Positions 7,334-16,571 of a DNA stretch of 64,000 nucleotides are shown piece after piece. A program made the position numbers and the translations under genes. The stretch covers positions 1,540,501 through 1,604,500 of the forward strand of contig NZ_CP032707.1 of NCBI RefSeq assembly GCF_003627995.1, in the 5' to 3' direction. A model generated the notes under the pieces. It had not been told where the DNA came from, ran no database searches, and saw nothing but the letters and a program-made list of their open reading frames with translations. The stretch is from Brevundimonas naejangsanensis. Its GTDB lineage: Bacteria > Pseudomonadota > Alphaproteobacteria > Caulobacterales > Caulobacteraceae. The first letter of the stretch is position 1. Each line of letters opens with the position of its first letter.

Positions 7334-10300
7334 ATGCGCACTCGTAAAGACTACCTGCTGGGCACGACGATGGCGGCTGGAGCCGCCGCATTGTCGATGA
7401 CCATGCTTGTTCCGGGGGCAGCGCTTGCTCAAAGCGCTACGAATACTGGCCAGGAAGCGACCCAGGTCGACGAGATCGTCGTCGTCGGTTCGCGCATCCG
7501 TCGCGACAACTATAACGCGCCGTCGCCGACCCAGGTCGTGACGCGCGAAGAAGCGACCCTGCAGGGCTTCGCCTCGACCACGGAAGCGCTGCAGAGCACG
7601 GCCGTCACGGGCGGCACCGCGCAGATCAACAACTCCTACGGCGGCTACGTCACCAACGGCGGCCCCGGCGCCAACACCATCGGCCTGCGCGGCATGGGCC
7701 CGAGCCGCACCCTGGTGCTGCTGAACGGCCGTCGCGTCTCGCCGGCCGGTTCGCGCGGCTCGGTCGGCTCGGCCGACCTGAACGTGCTGCCGACCGCCAT
7801 GATCGACCGCGTCGAGGTCCTGCGCGACGGCGCCTCGTCGGTGTACGGCTCGGACGCCGTGGCCGGCGTGGTCAACATCCAGACCCGCAAGAATTTCGAG
7901 GGCCTGACCCTCGAGGCGCAAAGCAACCTGCCGCTGGAAGCCAACGGCAACGGCGGTTCGACCCGCCTGTCGCTGACGACCGGCGCCCGCGGCGACCGCT
8001 GGCGCGCCGCCGGCTCGGCCGAGTTCTATGAGCGCGACGAACTGACCCTGCGCGACCGTGAGTTCACGCGTTGCCAGACCGACGGCCGTCGTCCGACCGC
8101 CGCCGGCGTGAGCCGCGACTTCATCGACCCGCTGACCGGCCAGTCGAAGTGCTATCCGATCACCTCGACCGGCTCGAACGGCACGACGATCAACACGATC
8201 GGCGTCGGCGTCGACGGCGGCCTGAACGCCAAGGGCGACCGCGTGTTCAACGGCGTGGCGGGCACCCCGGCCGCGGGCGCGCCGAACGTCCTGTTCAACC
8301 GCTTCCGTCCGAACTCGGGCGTCACCGGCGCGATGGCCGGCTTTGAAGGCGTCGGCGGCACGGGCGTGAACGTCAACGTGCGCGACACCTTCGACGACCG
8401 CATGCTGAACCGCTCGCTGATCTCGCCGGTCGAGATCGCGACCCTGTACGCCGAAGGCGGCTATCAGCTGAACGCCCTGGGCAACGCCGAAGTCTATGGC
8501 GAATTCCTGGTTAACCAGCGCAAGTCGTCGCAGACGAGCTTCCGCCAGCTGGCCCTGGACTACGCCAAGGACAGCCCGCTGATCCCGTCCAGCCTGGCCT
8601 TCAGCACCTTCTCGGGCGACCAGGGCCTGAACAAGGGCGCCGACATCGGCGTGCGCGCCTTCATCGGCTTCGGCAACGACACCGCCACCCAGGAGCAGGT
8701 CTTCAACCGCAACGTCGTGGGCATCAAGGGCGACTTCTTCGTCCCCGAATGGCGCTATGACCTGTCGGCCGGCTATTCGCGCTCGCGCTCGGAATACGTC
8801 AACAACCAGTTCCTGACCAACCGCCTGATCGAGTCCCTCGACGTCGTCTCGAACGGCGCCGGCGGCTTCCAATGCCGTGAACTGGCCTCGAACCCGGGCT
8901 GCGTCGCGGCTCCGGCCCTGAGCTCCCAGGTCATCGGCGGCGTGCTGCCCAAGAGCTGGGTCGACTACGTCTTCCGTCCGGTCAAGGGCATCACCGAGTA
9001 CAAGGAAGCCATCGTCAGCGCCGGCATCGACGGCCCGCTGTTCGACCTGCCGGCCGGCAAGGTGATGGGCTTCTTCGGCGCGGAATGGCGCAAGTCGGAA
9101 ATCGACGACACGCCGGGCCTGGATAGCCAGAACGGCAACACCTACAACTTCTCGACCTCGGCCATCACCCGCGGGTCGGACTCGGTGTGGGAAGTCTTCG
9201 GCGAAGTCGAAGCGCCGCTGCTGCGCGACGCCCCGTTCGCTCGCGAACTGAGCCTGAACGCGTCGTTCCGCTACACGGACTACGACTCCTACGGCGACGA
9301 CACGACCTACAAGGTGGGTCTGGTCTATCAGCCGATCGACATGCTGACGTTCCGGGCCACCTACGGCACCTCCTACCGCGCCCCGGCGCTGTTCGAGCAG
9401 TTCGTGGGCGCGACCTCGGGCTTCCTGGCGGCCGGCAACGACCCCTGCAGCGAGTTCGATGCCGACGGCGCCTCGCCGAACCTGATCGCCAACTGCGCGG
9501 TCGAGGGCCTGGACCACACGTTCCAGCAGAAGTCGAGCGTCGCGGTCATCACCAAGGGCGGCGCGGAAGCCGGTCTCTCGGCTGAAACCTCGACCAACCT
9601 GACGGTCGGCCTGGTCCTGCGTCCGACCCTGCCCGAGGGCTGGGGCGACTTCGCCTTCGCCGTCGACTACTACGAGATCGAGGTGAAGAACGGCGTGGCC
9701 CAGTACGGCGCCGGCAACATCCTCGAGCGCTGCTACGACTCGAACGCCGCCGACTTCGCGGCCGACGTGGGCTTCTGCTCGCTGGTGTCGCGCGACGCCG
9801 GCGACAAGCGCCTGACGGTGCAGAACGGCTACGTCAACCTGGCCACGGACATCGTCAAGGGCCTGGACTACACCGCTCGCTACCGCAAGGACGTGGGCCC
9901 GGGCTCGGTGCTCGCCAACCTGGCGGTCACCCAGTACACCCAGGTCGCCAGCAAGCTGTTCAGCGAAGATCCGCTGGTCGAGTACAAGTCGCGTCTGAAC
10001 AACCCGGAGTTCACCGCCACGGCCGACCTGTCCTACGCTTGGGACAAGTGGCGCGTGCGTTACGGCGTCGAGTGGATCCAGGGCACGTCTGACTACGCCT
10101 ATCGTCGTCAGAACCCGGCCACCAGCCAGTACGACCTCGAGACCGACGACTACTACCTGCACAACACCTCGGTGCAGTACACGGGTGAAGGCTGGACGGT
10201 CACGGCCGGCGTTCGCAACCTGCTGAACGACAACCCGCCGACGATCTCGTCGGGCTACAACAACCGGGTCGGCAACGCCCCGCTGTACTCGGGTTACGAC

Positions 10301-10345
10301 TACCTGGGCCGGACGGCCTTCGTGAACCTCACGAAGTCCTTCTAA
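7334..10345 (+). CDS. TonB-dependent outer membrane receptor
   Basis: The 1003-residue protein has a cleavable signal peptide (MRTRKDYLLGTT... to ALAQ), a TonB box (VDEIVVVGSRI) at the mature N-terminus, a plug domain (PTQVVTREEATLQGF, LRGMGPSRTLVLLNGRR, DRVEVLRDGASSVYGSDAVAGVVNI) and a long beta-barrel ending in the terminal Phe needed for outer membrane assembly (FVNLTKSF). It belongs to the Caulobacterales/Xanthomonadales receptor group that often takes up carbohydrates or other complex nutrients. The substrate cannot be read from sequence. AGAGG precedes the ATG. The gene stands alone, followed by a strong terminator. Confidence 0.95.
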   Translation: MRTRKDYLLGTTMAAGAAALSMTMLVPGAALAQSATNTGQEATQVDEIVVVGSRIRRDNYNAPSPTQVVTREEATLQGFASTTEALQSTAVTGGTAQINNSYGGYVTNGGPGANTIGLRGMGPSRTLVLLNGRRVSPAGSRGSVGSADLNVLPTAMIDRVEVLRDGASSVYGSDAVAGVVNIQTRKNFEGLTLEAQSNLPLEANGNGGSTRLSLTTGARGDRWRAAGSAEFYERDELTLRDREFTRCQTDGRRPTAAGVSRDFIDPLTGQSKCYPITSTGSNGTTINTIGVGVDGGLNAKGDRVFNGVAGTPAAGAPNVLFNRFRPNSGVTGAMAGFEGVGGTGVNVNVRDTFDDRMLNRSLISPVEIATLYAEGGYQLNALGNAEVYGEFLVNQRKSSQTSFRQLALDYAKDSPLIPSSLAFSTFSGDQGLNKGADIGVRAFIGFGNDTATQEQVFNRNVVGIKGDFFVPEWRYDLSAGYSRSRSEYVNNQFLTNRLIESLDVVSNGAGGFQCRELASNPGCVAAPALSSQVIGGVLPKSWVDYVFRPVKGITEYKEAIVSAGIDGPLFDLPAGKVMGFFGAEWRKSEIDDTPGLDSQNGNTYNFSTSAITRGSDSVWEVFGEVEAPLLRDAPFARELSLNASFRYTDYDSYGDDTTYKVGLVYQPIDMLTFRATYGTSYRAPALFEQFVGATSGFLAAGNDPCSEFDADGASPNLIANCAVEGLDHTFQQKSSVAVITKGGAEAGLSAETSTNLTVGLVLRPTLPEGWGDFAFAVDYYEIEVKNGVAQYGAGNILERCYDSNAADFAADVGFCSLVSRDAGDKRLTVQNGYVNLATDIVKGLDYTARYRKDVGPGSVLANLAVTQYTQVASKLFSEDPLVEYKSRLNNPEFTATADLSYAWDKWRVRYGVEWIQGTSDYAYRRQNPATSQYDLETDDYYLHNTSVQYTGEGWTVTAGVRNLLNDNPPTISSGYNNRVGNAPLYSGYDYLGRTAFVNLTKSF

Positions 10346-10371
10346 GCCGAACCTGATTTCAGGTTGAGGAG

Positions 10372-10402
10372 AGGGCGGCGGACTCCGGTCCGCCGCCCTT
10401 TC
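10372..10402 (+). terminator. Rho-independent terminator after the TonB receptor
   Basis: A perfect 12-bp stem (AGGGCGGCGGAC/GTCCGCCGCCCT) with a 4-nt loop is followed by a short T-rich run. It lies 26 bases after the receptor stop and also separates the convergent gene. Confidence 0.85.
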
Positions 10403-10414
10403 TGCGTTCAGGGC

Positions 10415-11941
10415 CTAGAATTGCGCCGACAGGGAGGGGACGGCGAAGGGGCGGGCCACGGCGTCGAACGCGGCGCGGACGTCGGGGCGGGCCCGCACCT
10501 GGCGGTGCAACTGGTCGATCCGCGCGTCGAAGGCGGTGGGCTTGGGCGGCTGAAGTCGGTCGTGGAATTCGAGCGCCGCCTCGGCCGCCAGGGCGGGGTC
10601 CTGCAGGCGTCGGATCAGCAGCTCCGCGACCGCGTCGGCGTCGCCGCGGCAGGCCAGGGTGTACTGATAGGCGCCCGGCGCGTCGCGCCAGTGCTCGCGC
10701 ATATAGGCCAGGGCCGCGTCGGCGACGGCGGACTGGCCGGCGAGATGGCCTCCGCAGGCGCGCACCTGCTCCGCCTGCATGACGCCGTAGGGGCTGGCGT
10801 GGGCGGCCTCGACCGCGGACACGGCGGCCAGGGCCTCGGACGGCCGGCCCTGCCGCAGATGCAGCCAGCCCAGATTGATGACATGGCTGACCCGGTCGCT
10901 GTCGAGCCCGGCGGCGATGGCCTCGCGCTGGGCGACGACGGCCTCGGCTTCGCGGCCCAGTTCCTGAAGCACGCGGGCGCGCGTGTCGGCCAGCCAGGGC
11001 CGCCGCTCGGCGTCGCGCGACCCGGCCGCCGGCGCGGGCCGGGCCAGAAGCGCCTCGGCCGCGGCGAGCGCCTCGTCGAAGCGGGCGGCGTAGAACAGGC
11101 TGTCGACCCAGTCCATGGCGGCGTCGAACGCGGCCTCGGGCGCGGCGGCGGCGGCCTCGCGCTCCGCCAGGTCGCGCGCATAGGCCGCCGCGATGTCCAG
11201 CCGTTCGGCGCCGTAGGTTGCGACCAGGCCGTCATAACGGCGCAGGCCGCGCAGTTGCAGCACGCCGGGCCCGGAGCGAATGCGCTCGACCACCGCCAGG
11301 GCCTTGTCCTCGGCGCCGCGCTCGAGCAGGCCGTCGATGTGGTCGAGCCAGACGTAGGTGATGTGCGGCGCAGCCCAGTTCGCGGCGAGAAGCTGCGCCT
11401 GGACCGCAAAGCGCCGCTCGGCGTCGACGCGGGAGTCCCGGGCGAAGCTGCGCAGGAAGTCGTCGCTCAGCGCGTCCAGCGTCGCCGGATCGCGCGCCAG
11501 CAGCGCGGCCAGGACATCGGCGGCGGCGTTGCGGTCCTCTGTCGCGAGCTGGGCGTTGATCAACCCGATCCAGACGTCGTCGTAGGGACTGGCCGCCGCG
11601 ACGGCGGCCTGCAACTCGGGCAGGGCCTCGGCGGCGCCGTCGAGCTCCAGGGTCGTCAGGGCGATGATGGCAAGGACGCCGTGCCGGCCCTCGTCCGGCA
11701 ATTGCGGAAAGTCTGGCGAGCGCCTCATCTGGCGCGCGACCGCCTGGAGGCGGGGAGCGTCTTCGGCCTCCACCGCCGCCTGCATCTCCTCCGCCAGCTC
11801 CGGCAGCGACATCTGCTTCAGCGTCGTCTTGGCGTCCCGCGCGGCGGCGCAGGCGGGCGCGGCGGCGAGGGGAGAGAGGGGGCCGGCCCCCAGCAGAAGC
11901 GCGATGGCGACGGCGGCGCCGCGCACGGTCAACGATGACAT
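10415..11941 (-). CDS. periplasmic TPR-like helical repeat protein
   Basis: The 508-residue protein has a signal peptide (MSSLTVRGAAVAIALLLGAGPLSPLAAAPACA) and then alternating Ala/Leu-rich helix pairs of TPR type, for example WLADTRARVLQELGREAEAVVAQREAIAAGL and VINLGWLHLRQGRPSEALAAVSAVEAAH. This suggests a periplasmic scaffold. No enzymatic motif is visible. GGGGGAAAAG precedes the ATG. It converges on the TonB receptor gene. Co-function is not established. Confidence 0.75.
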   Translation of the reverse strand: MSSLTVRGAAVAIALLLGAGPLSPLAAAPACAAARDAKTTLKQMSLPELAEEMQAAVEAEDAPRLQAVARQMRRSPDFPQLPDEGRHGVLAIIALTTLELDGAAEALPELQAAVAAASPYDDVWIGLINAQLATEDRNAAADVLAALLARDPATLDALSDDFLRSFARDSRVDAERRFAVQAQLLAANWAAPHITYVWLDHIDGLLERGAEDKALAVVERIRSGPGVLQLRGLRRYDGLVATYGAERLDIAAAYARDLAEREAAAAAPEAAFDAAMDWVDSLFYAARFDEALAAAEALLARPAPAAGSRDAERRPWLADTRARVLQELGREAEAVVAQREAIAAGLDSDRVSHVINLGWLHLRQGRPSEALAAVSAVEAAHASPYGVMQAEQVRACGGHLAGQSAVADAALAYMREHWRDAPGAYQYTLACRGDADAVAELLIRRLQDPALAAEAALEFHDRLQPPKPTAFDARIDQLHRQVRARPDVRAAFDAVARPFAVPSLSAQF

Positions 11942-12077
11942 GGATCTTTTCCCCCCTGGCTTCGCAGCTTAGCCGCAGCGGATCGGGAGGCAAGTCGAAG
12001 ATCGGCGGTCGATGAAATGGGGCGGCGTCTTGTCAACTTCCGCTGGCGCGTTTCGCGGCGGCTGCTAGCGTGGCCGC

Positions 12078-13340
12078 ATGAAATCGGCGCGTTCCTTTCT
12101 GACCTCCCTCAGCACCCTGGTGCTTCTGTCGCTGGTGCTGGGCCTTCTGGCCGGCGCGGCGGCGCAGCGCTGGGGCCTGCCGGGCGGGCACGTCACGGCC
12201 GACTTCATCCAGGCCCTGGGCCAGCTATGGCTGAACGCGCTCAGGATGACGATCATCCCCCTGGTGTTCAGCCTGCTGGTGACGGGCATCGCCTCCATCG
12301 CCGACGCGGCGCGCACCGGGCGGCTGGCGCTGAAGGCAGTGGCCTGGTTCGGCGGGCTGATCGGCTTGGCGACTATCTACGCCGTGGCGGCCGCCTACGG
12401 TCTGCACGCCCTGTGGCCGATCGACCCGGAGGGCGCGCGCCTGCTGCTGGCGATCAAGCCCGAGGGCGCCGAGGGCCTGGGCGCCGGCGCCCCGTTCAGC
12501 GAGTTCCTCAAGACCATCGCCCCGGCCAACCCGATCCGGGCGGCGGCCGAGGACGCCATCCTGGGCATGGTGGTGTTCGCCGTCTTCTTCGGCTTCGCCG
12601 CCTCGGGCCTGCCCGACCGGCTGCGCACGCCCCTGATCACCTTCTTCGAGGCCGTGGGCGAGACCATGATCGTCATCGTCCGCTGGGTGCTGAGCGTCGC
12701 GCCGCTGGGCGTCTTCGCCCTGTCGATCGGGGTGGGGCTGACGGCGGGGGCCAGCGCGGCGGGGGTGCTGCTGCACTATGTGGCGCTGATCTCCCTGGCC
12801 TGCATCGGCATCGGCCTGATCTTCTATCCGCTGGCGGTCGTCTTCGGTCGGGTCGGCCTGGCCCGGTTCGCGCGGGCGGCGGCGCCGGCGCAGGTGGTGG
12901 CCTTCTCGACCCAGTCGTCCCTGGCCAGCCTGCCGGTCATGGTCGAGCGGGCGGTCGACGAGCTGGGCGTCAAGCGGGCGACGGCGGGGCTGGTCCTGCC
13001 GCTGGCGGTGGCGGTGTTCCGCATCACCAGCCCCGTGGCCAACCTGGGCGTGGCCATCTATTGCGCCCATCTGTTCGGCATCGAGCCCTCGGCGGGGCAA
13101 CTGTTCGCCGCCATGCTGACGGCGGTGCTGATCTCCATCGGCACCGTGGGCCTGCCCGGCCAGGCCAGCTTCTTCGCCTCCATCGCCCCCATCTGCATCG
13201 CCATGGGGGTGCCGCTGGAGCTGCTGCCCCTGCTGCTGGCGGTCGAGGTCGTGCCCGACATCTTCCGCACCCTGGGCAATGTCACCGCCGACCTGGCCGT
13301 GGTCCGCATCGTTCAGGGCGGCGAGGCAAAGGCGGATTGA
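12078..13340 (+). CDS. dicarboxylate/amino acid:cation symporter (DAACS family)
   Basis: The 420-residue membrane protein has the GltP/DctA layout: eight or so membrane segments, the re-entrant serine-rich hairpin (AFSTQSSLASLPVM, around residue 275) and the C-terminal PDIFRTLGNVTAD segment. In well-studied members the segment after TM7 contains NMDGT, which binds cation and substrate. Here the equivalent stretch reads AVFRITSPVANLG, so ion coupling or substrate may differ. It likely imports an acidic amino acid or dicarboxylate with protons or Na+. Confidence 0.85.
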   Translation: MKSARSFLTSLSTLVLLSLVLGLLAGAAAQRWGLPGGHVTADFIQALGQLWLNALRMTIIPLVFSLLVTGIASIADAARTGRLALKAVAWFGGLIGLATIYAVAAAYGLHALWPIDPEGARLLLAIKPEGAEGLGAGAPFSEFLKTIAPANPIRAAAEDAILGMVVFAVFFGFAASGLPDRLRTPLITFFEAVGETMIVIVRWVLSVAPLGVFALSIGVGLTAGASAAGVLLHYVALISLACIGIGLIFYPLAVVFGRVGLARFARAAAPAQVVAFSTQSSLASLPVMVERAVDELGVKRATAGLVLPLAVAVFRITSPVANLGVAIYCAHLFGIEPSAGQLFAAMLTAVLISIGTVGLPGQASFFASIAPICIAMGVPLELLPLLLAVEVVPDIFRTLGNVTADLAVVRIVQGGEAKAD

Positions 13341-13374
13341 TCCGCGGCCCGTTCGATCGGGCTGAAGGCGAGGC

Positions 13375-13590
13375 TCAGTCGCCGTCCATCGCCTCGAACA
13401 TGGCTTCGGCCTCGTCGAAGTCGTCGTAGTCGAGGCGTTCAGGCGGGCGCAGGATGACGAAGCGGGTGAGGGCCGGCGCGTCCGGCTCGCTGTAACGGTC
13501 CCATTGCCAGAAGCTGCGGTCGACCCGGCTTTGCAGCAGGGTCCAGTCGCCCTCGTCGTCGGGCGGTCGCGGGACGTGGTGGTCGCTCAT
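13375..13590 (-). CDS. small acidic hypothetical protein
   Basis: The 71-residue product (MSDHHVPRPPDDEGDWTLLQ...) has a good AGGGAG ribosome binding site, a central SFWQWDRYSEPDAPALTRFVILRPPERLDYDDFDEAEAMFEAMDGD segment described here only in part by its acidic C-terminal helix, and no signal peptide. I do not recognise a domain. It converges on the DAACS transporter. Confidence 0.6.
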   Translation of the reverse strand: MSDHHVPRPPDDEGDWTLLQSRVDRSFWQWDRYSEPDAPALTRFVILRPPERLDYDDFDEAEAMFEAMDGD

Positions 13591-13663
13591 GGCGCGGGCT
13601 CCCTGGCTGGGGCGCCAGGAAAGCCCGCGCGGCCGCGGCTGTCAAAAAAGGACGCGGCCGGCC

Positions 13664-16306
13664 TCAGTCCTCGCCGCCGGCGCCTGACGTGTGGGCCGGC
13701 CCGCGGAAGACGGCGTTGAGGAACAGCGGCTTCAGGCCTTCCAGGAAGGCGCGCATGGTCACGTCCTGGGTGAAGGCGACGACCTGGCCGCGGCCCACGC
13801 CCGAGACCATGGCGACCGGCTTGTAGGCCAGCTGGCGGCGGTTCTCGGCCCACAGCTGGCCGGACGCCAGCACCTGATCCGGCCCGGCCAGGCGCACGAC
13901 GTTGGTCCCCTGGTCGCGGTTCAGCGGGGTGTAGATGTCCGAGCCGCGCACCATGACGCTGAGCTCCGGGGCCACGCCCGCGCCCAGCCAGTGGTCGTTG
14001 TCCACCACCGCCCGGGCCAGGACGCCGGCCACGGAGTCGGGCGCGCCGTGGTGGCCGGTCAGGGCCAGGTATTCGGCGTCGGTGGCGATCTCGGTCCCGG
14101 CGGCCTGCTTGTCTGTCTTCTTGTCGGCGTCGCCGTCGGAGGCGACGGCGCTTTCACGGCGGCTGTCCAGCAGCTTGGCGTCGGGGTCGGTCAGCAGGCG
14201 GCTGGCCGCGCCCACGCCGATCAGGACGCCGCCCGACTGGACCCAGGCGCGCAGGTTGGCGACGCCGCTTTCGCCCAGGATGCGCTCATAGTCGCCGCCC
14301 GAGGGCAGGATCAGCACCTGGTAGCGCGACAGGTCGGCGTTCGACAGGCGCCGCGTGCGCACCGCCGTGACGGGCCAGCCGTATTCCCGCTCCAGCACAT
14401 GGCGGATGGCGCCGGCCGATTCCGGCTCGGTCGGGTCGTCCCAGGCCATGGCCACGCGCGGGGCGGTGATGGCGGTCGCCTTGTCCGAGCCCACGCTGGG
14501 GCCGTCCGAGACCCAGGAGGTGGCCAGGGCCGTGACCCGGGCGCCGCTGGCGGCGGCGATGCGGCGCACGCGCTCGTCCAGGTCGGCCGGGGCGCCGGCG
14601 CGCGGCACGATGAAGGCGCCGCCCGGATAGGCGCGGCCGTCCAGGGTGAAGGCCTCCTCGATCGAACGGACCGGCAGCTTCTCCTTCAGGGCGGCGGTCA
14701 GGAAGCGCATCCCCGCCGTGCCGGGGTGAATGGCGTAGCCGTAGGCCGCGTCGGTCCCCGCCACCGCGACGGGGCGGACCAGTTCGGGGCCGACGGCCGT
14801 CGTCTGGACCGAGGGGGCGCCCGCGCACTTCTGGCTGGGCACGTTGAAGAGCAGCGGCAGGGACCAGCCGGTCAGGTCATAGATCTCGTCGCCCAGGCCG
14901 CGCGCGCGGCGCGCCTCCTGCTCGGCCAGGAATTTGGGATCGAGCGGCACGTCCTTGGCCAGCAGGGTCTCGGCCATGCGGCGATGCGGCTGGGCCAGGT
15001 TCACCACATAGTCGCCCGCCTGATAGCTCTGGCCGCAGGCGGAGAAGGCGGCCGTCGCGCGCCCGACCTCTAGGCCCGAACGCACCAGCAGGCCCGCCAG
15101 CTTGTCGGCGGCGGCCGGGTCGGCGGCGGCGGAGCGCGACAGGACATAGGCGCCGCGCCCGCCCGCGACGCCGTCGCGGTGGAAGGCGTAGAAGTCGCTG
15201 AGCAGCTTCTCGCGGTCGCGGGCGGCGGTCTCGATGGTCGACAGGGTGGCGGTCAGGTGGCCCTTGACCGTGTCGGCGTAGGTCAGGATCTCGCCCGAGG
15301 AGCGGCGCGCCACCAGGCCGCGCGACGAGCCCTGCTCATAGGTCATGGAGACGGCGCCGAAATAGGCCGGCCAGCCGTCGCCGTAGCCGGGATAGAAGGC
15401 GTCGAAGGTCTCGCGCGTGAAATAGTCCAGCCCCGCCTGGTCGAAGCGCCCGGCGGTGTTGCGGCCGAACCGCTCGCGCGCATCCAGGATCGGCGGATAG
15501 ATCCAGGGGTTCAGCGGCTGGGCCTCGGGCGGGAAGAAGAAGCTCGAATCCGTGCCCATCTCGTGGGAATCGACCACCACCTGCGGCCGCCATTCGCGGA
15601 TCAGGGCGGCGTGGCCCTGCGTCTCCGGCTGGGACTGGATGAACCAGTCGCGGTTCAGGTCGAACAGATTGTGGTTGAAGCGGCCCGACGGCCAGGGCTC
15701 GGCGCGTTCGGCCGACAGGGGGTCGCCGTTGGGCTCCGCCCCCAGACCCGCCTCGAAGCTGTTGATGAAGCGCTCGCGCCCGTCGGGGTTCTGGGTCGGG
15801 ACGAAGACCACCACGACGTTCTCCAGCCACCCTTGCGCCTCGGCGTCGGCGGCGTCGGTCAGGCGCCGCGCGGCGGCCAGGGCGGCGTCGGCGGGGCTGA
15901 TCTCATTGCCGTGGACGGAATAGGCCATCCAGACCACGGCCGGGGTGTCGTTGATCAGGGCGCGGGCCTGCTCGGGGCTGGTCCGGCGCGGGTCGGCCAG
16001 GGCGTTGGTGGCGGCCTTGATCGCCTCCAGCCGGGCGATGTTGCGCGGCGAGCCGACGGCGGCCCAGAACAGGGGGCGGCCTTCCCAGCTGGTCGCGTAG
16101 TCGCCGATGACCATGCGGTCGGGATTGGCGGCGCGCAGGGCCTCGAAATAGCGGCGCACGTCGGCCGATCGGGTGATGCGCTCGCCCGACGCATGGGCCA
16201 GCACCGCCTCCTGCGTCGGCGGCGTCTGCTGCGCCAGAACGGGCGTTGCGGCGGCGAGGACCAGGCTGAGCGCGAGCAGCGGCCGCGCGGCGAGACGACG
16301 AGACAT
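13664..16306 (-). CDS. secreted M14 family zinc carboxypeptidase
   Basis: The 880-residue protein has a signal peptide (cleavage after VLAQ, about residue 26) and an N-terminal M14 peptidase domain with zinc ligands H132 and E135 (VHGNEIS) and H248 (VVVDSHEMG). A TYEQGSSRG segment likely carries the catalytic Glu. The C-terminal half contains a glutamine-amidotransferase-like fold region (QVLILPSGGDYERIL, LRAWVQSGGVLIGVGAASRLL), common in this large bacterial M14 subgroup. It probably acts in the periplasm or outside the cell on peptides. GGGGAAG precedes the ATG. Confidence 0.9.
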   Translation of the reverse strand: MSRRLAARPLLALSLVLAAATPVLAQQTPPTQEAVLAHASGERITRSADVRRYFEALRAANPDRMVIGDYATSWEGRPLFWAAVGSPRNIARLEAIKAATNALADPRRTSPEQARALINDTPAVVWMAYSVHGNEISPADAALAAARRLTDAADAEAQGWLENVVVVFVPTQNPDGRERFINSFEAGLGAEPNGDPLSAERAEPWPSGRFNHNLFDLNRDWFIQSQPETQGHAALIREWRPQVVVDSHEMGTDSSFFFPPEAQPLNPWIYPPILDARERFGRNTAGRFDQAGLDYFTRETFDAFYPGYGDGWPAYFGAVSMTYEQGSSRGLVARRSSGEILTYADTVKGHLTATLSTIETAARDREKLLSDFYAFHRDGVAGGRGAYVLSRSAAADPAAADKLAGLLVRSGLEVGRATAAFSACGQSYQAGDYVVNLAQPHRRMAETLLAKDVPLDPKFLAEQEARRARGLGDEIYDLTGWSLPLLFNVPSQKCAGAPSVQTTAVGPELVRPVAVAGTDAAYGYAIHPGTAGMRFLTAALKEKLPVRSIEEAFTLDGRAYPGGAFIVPRAGAPADLDERVRRIAAASGARVTALATSWVSDGPSVGSDKATAITAPRVAMAWDDPTEPESAGAIRHVLEREYGWPVTAVRTRRLSNADLSRYQVLILPSGGDYERILGESGVANLRAWVQSGGVLIGVGAASRLLTDPDAKLLDSRRESAVASDGDADKKTDKQAAGTEIATDAEYLALTGHHGAPDSVAGVLARAVVDNDHWLGAGVAPELSVMVRGSDIYTPLNRDQGTNVVRLAGPDQVLASGQLWAENRRQLAYKPVAMVSGVGRGQVVAFTQDVTMRAFLEGLKPLFLNAVFRGPAHTSGAGGED

Positions 16307-16544
16307 GAGAACTTCCCCCTGAGAACGGCCAGCTTAGGCGCCGTTTCAGGCGGATGGGAAGGCGGGGCGTCAAAACCGGCTCGTGCGGCCGCTCGAGACC
16401 CGGGCTCGGCCGAGCGTGGCCATGACCGCATCACGCCAGGGAGCGGCCTTCTGGAAGGTCAGTTGGGGGTGGAAAGCGGACGCATCGTTGAGTGCTTACG
16501 CGGTCGACTGAGCCAAGCTTGACGTTTCGCGCTTCTTGCTACGG

Positions 16545-16571
16545 CTCAAGCAGCGCTCGGTACGACCGGGC
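16545..16571. repeat. CTCAAGCAGC element at the 3' end of the CPBP gene
   Basis: CTCAAGCAGC is followed by the imperfect hairpin GCTCGG-TACGA-CCGGGC. On the minus strand the head sequence supplies the last two Ala codons and the TGA stop of the CPBP protease gene. Confidence 0.6.

Noticed and set aside
7316-10162. 948-codon open frame on the minus strand opposite the TonB receptor
   Set aside because: It is a shadow frame caused by GC-rich codon bias. The translation is low complexity and the plus-strand protein is a clear receptor.
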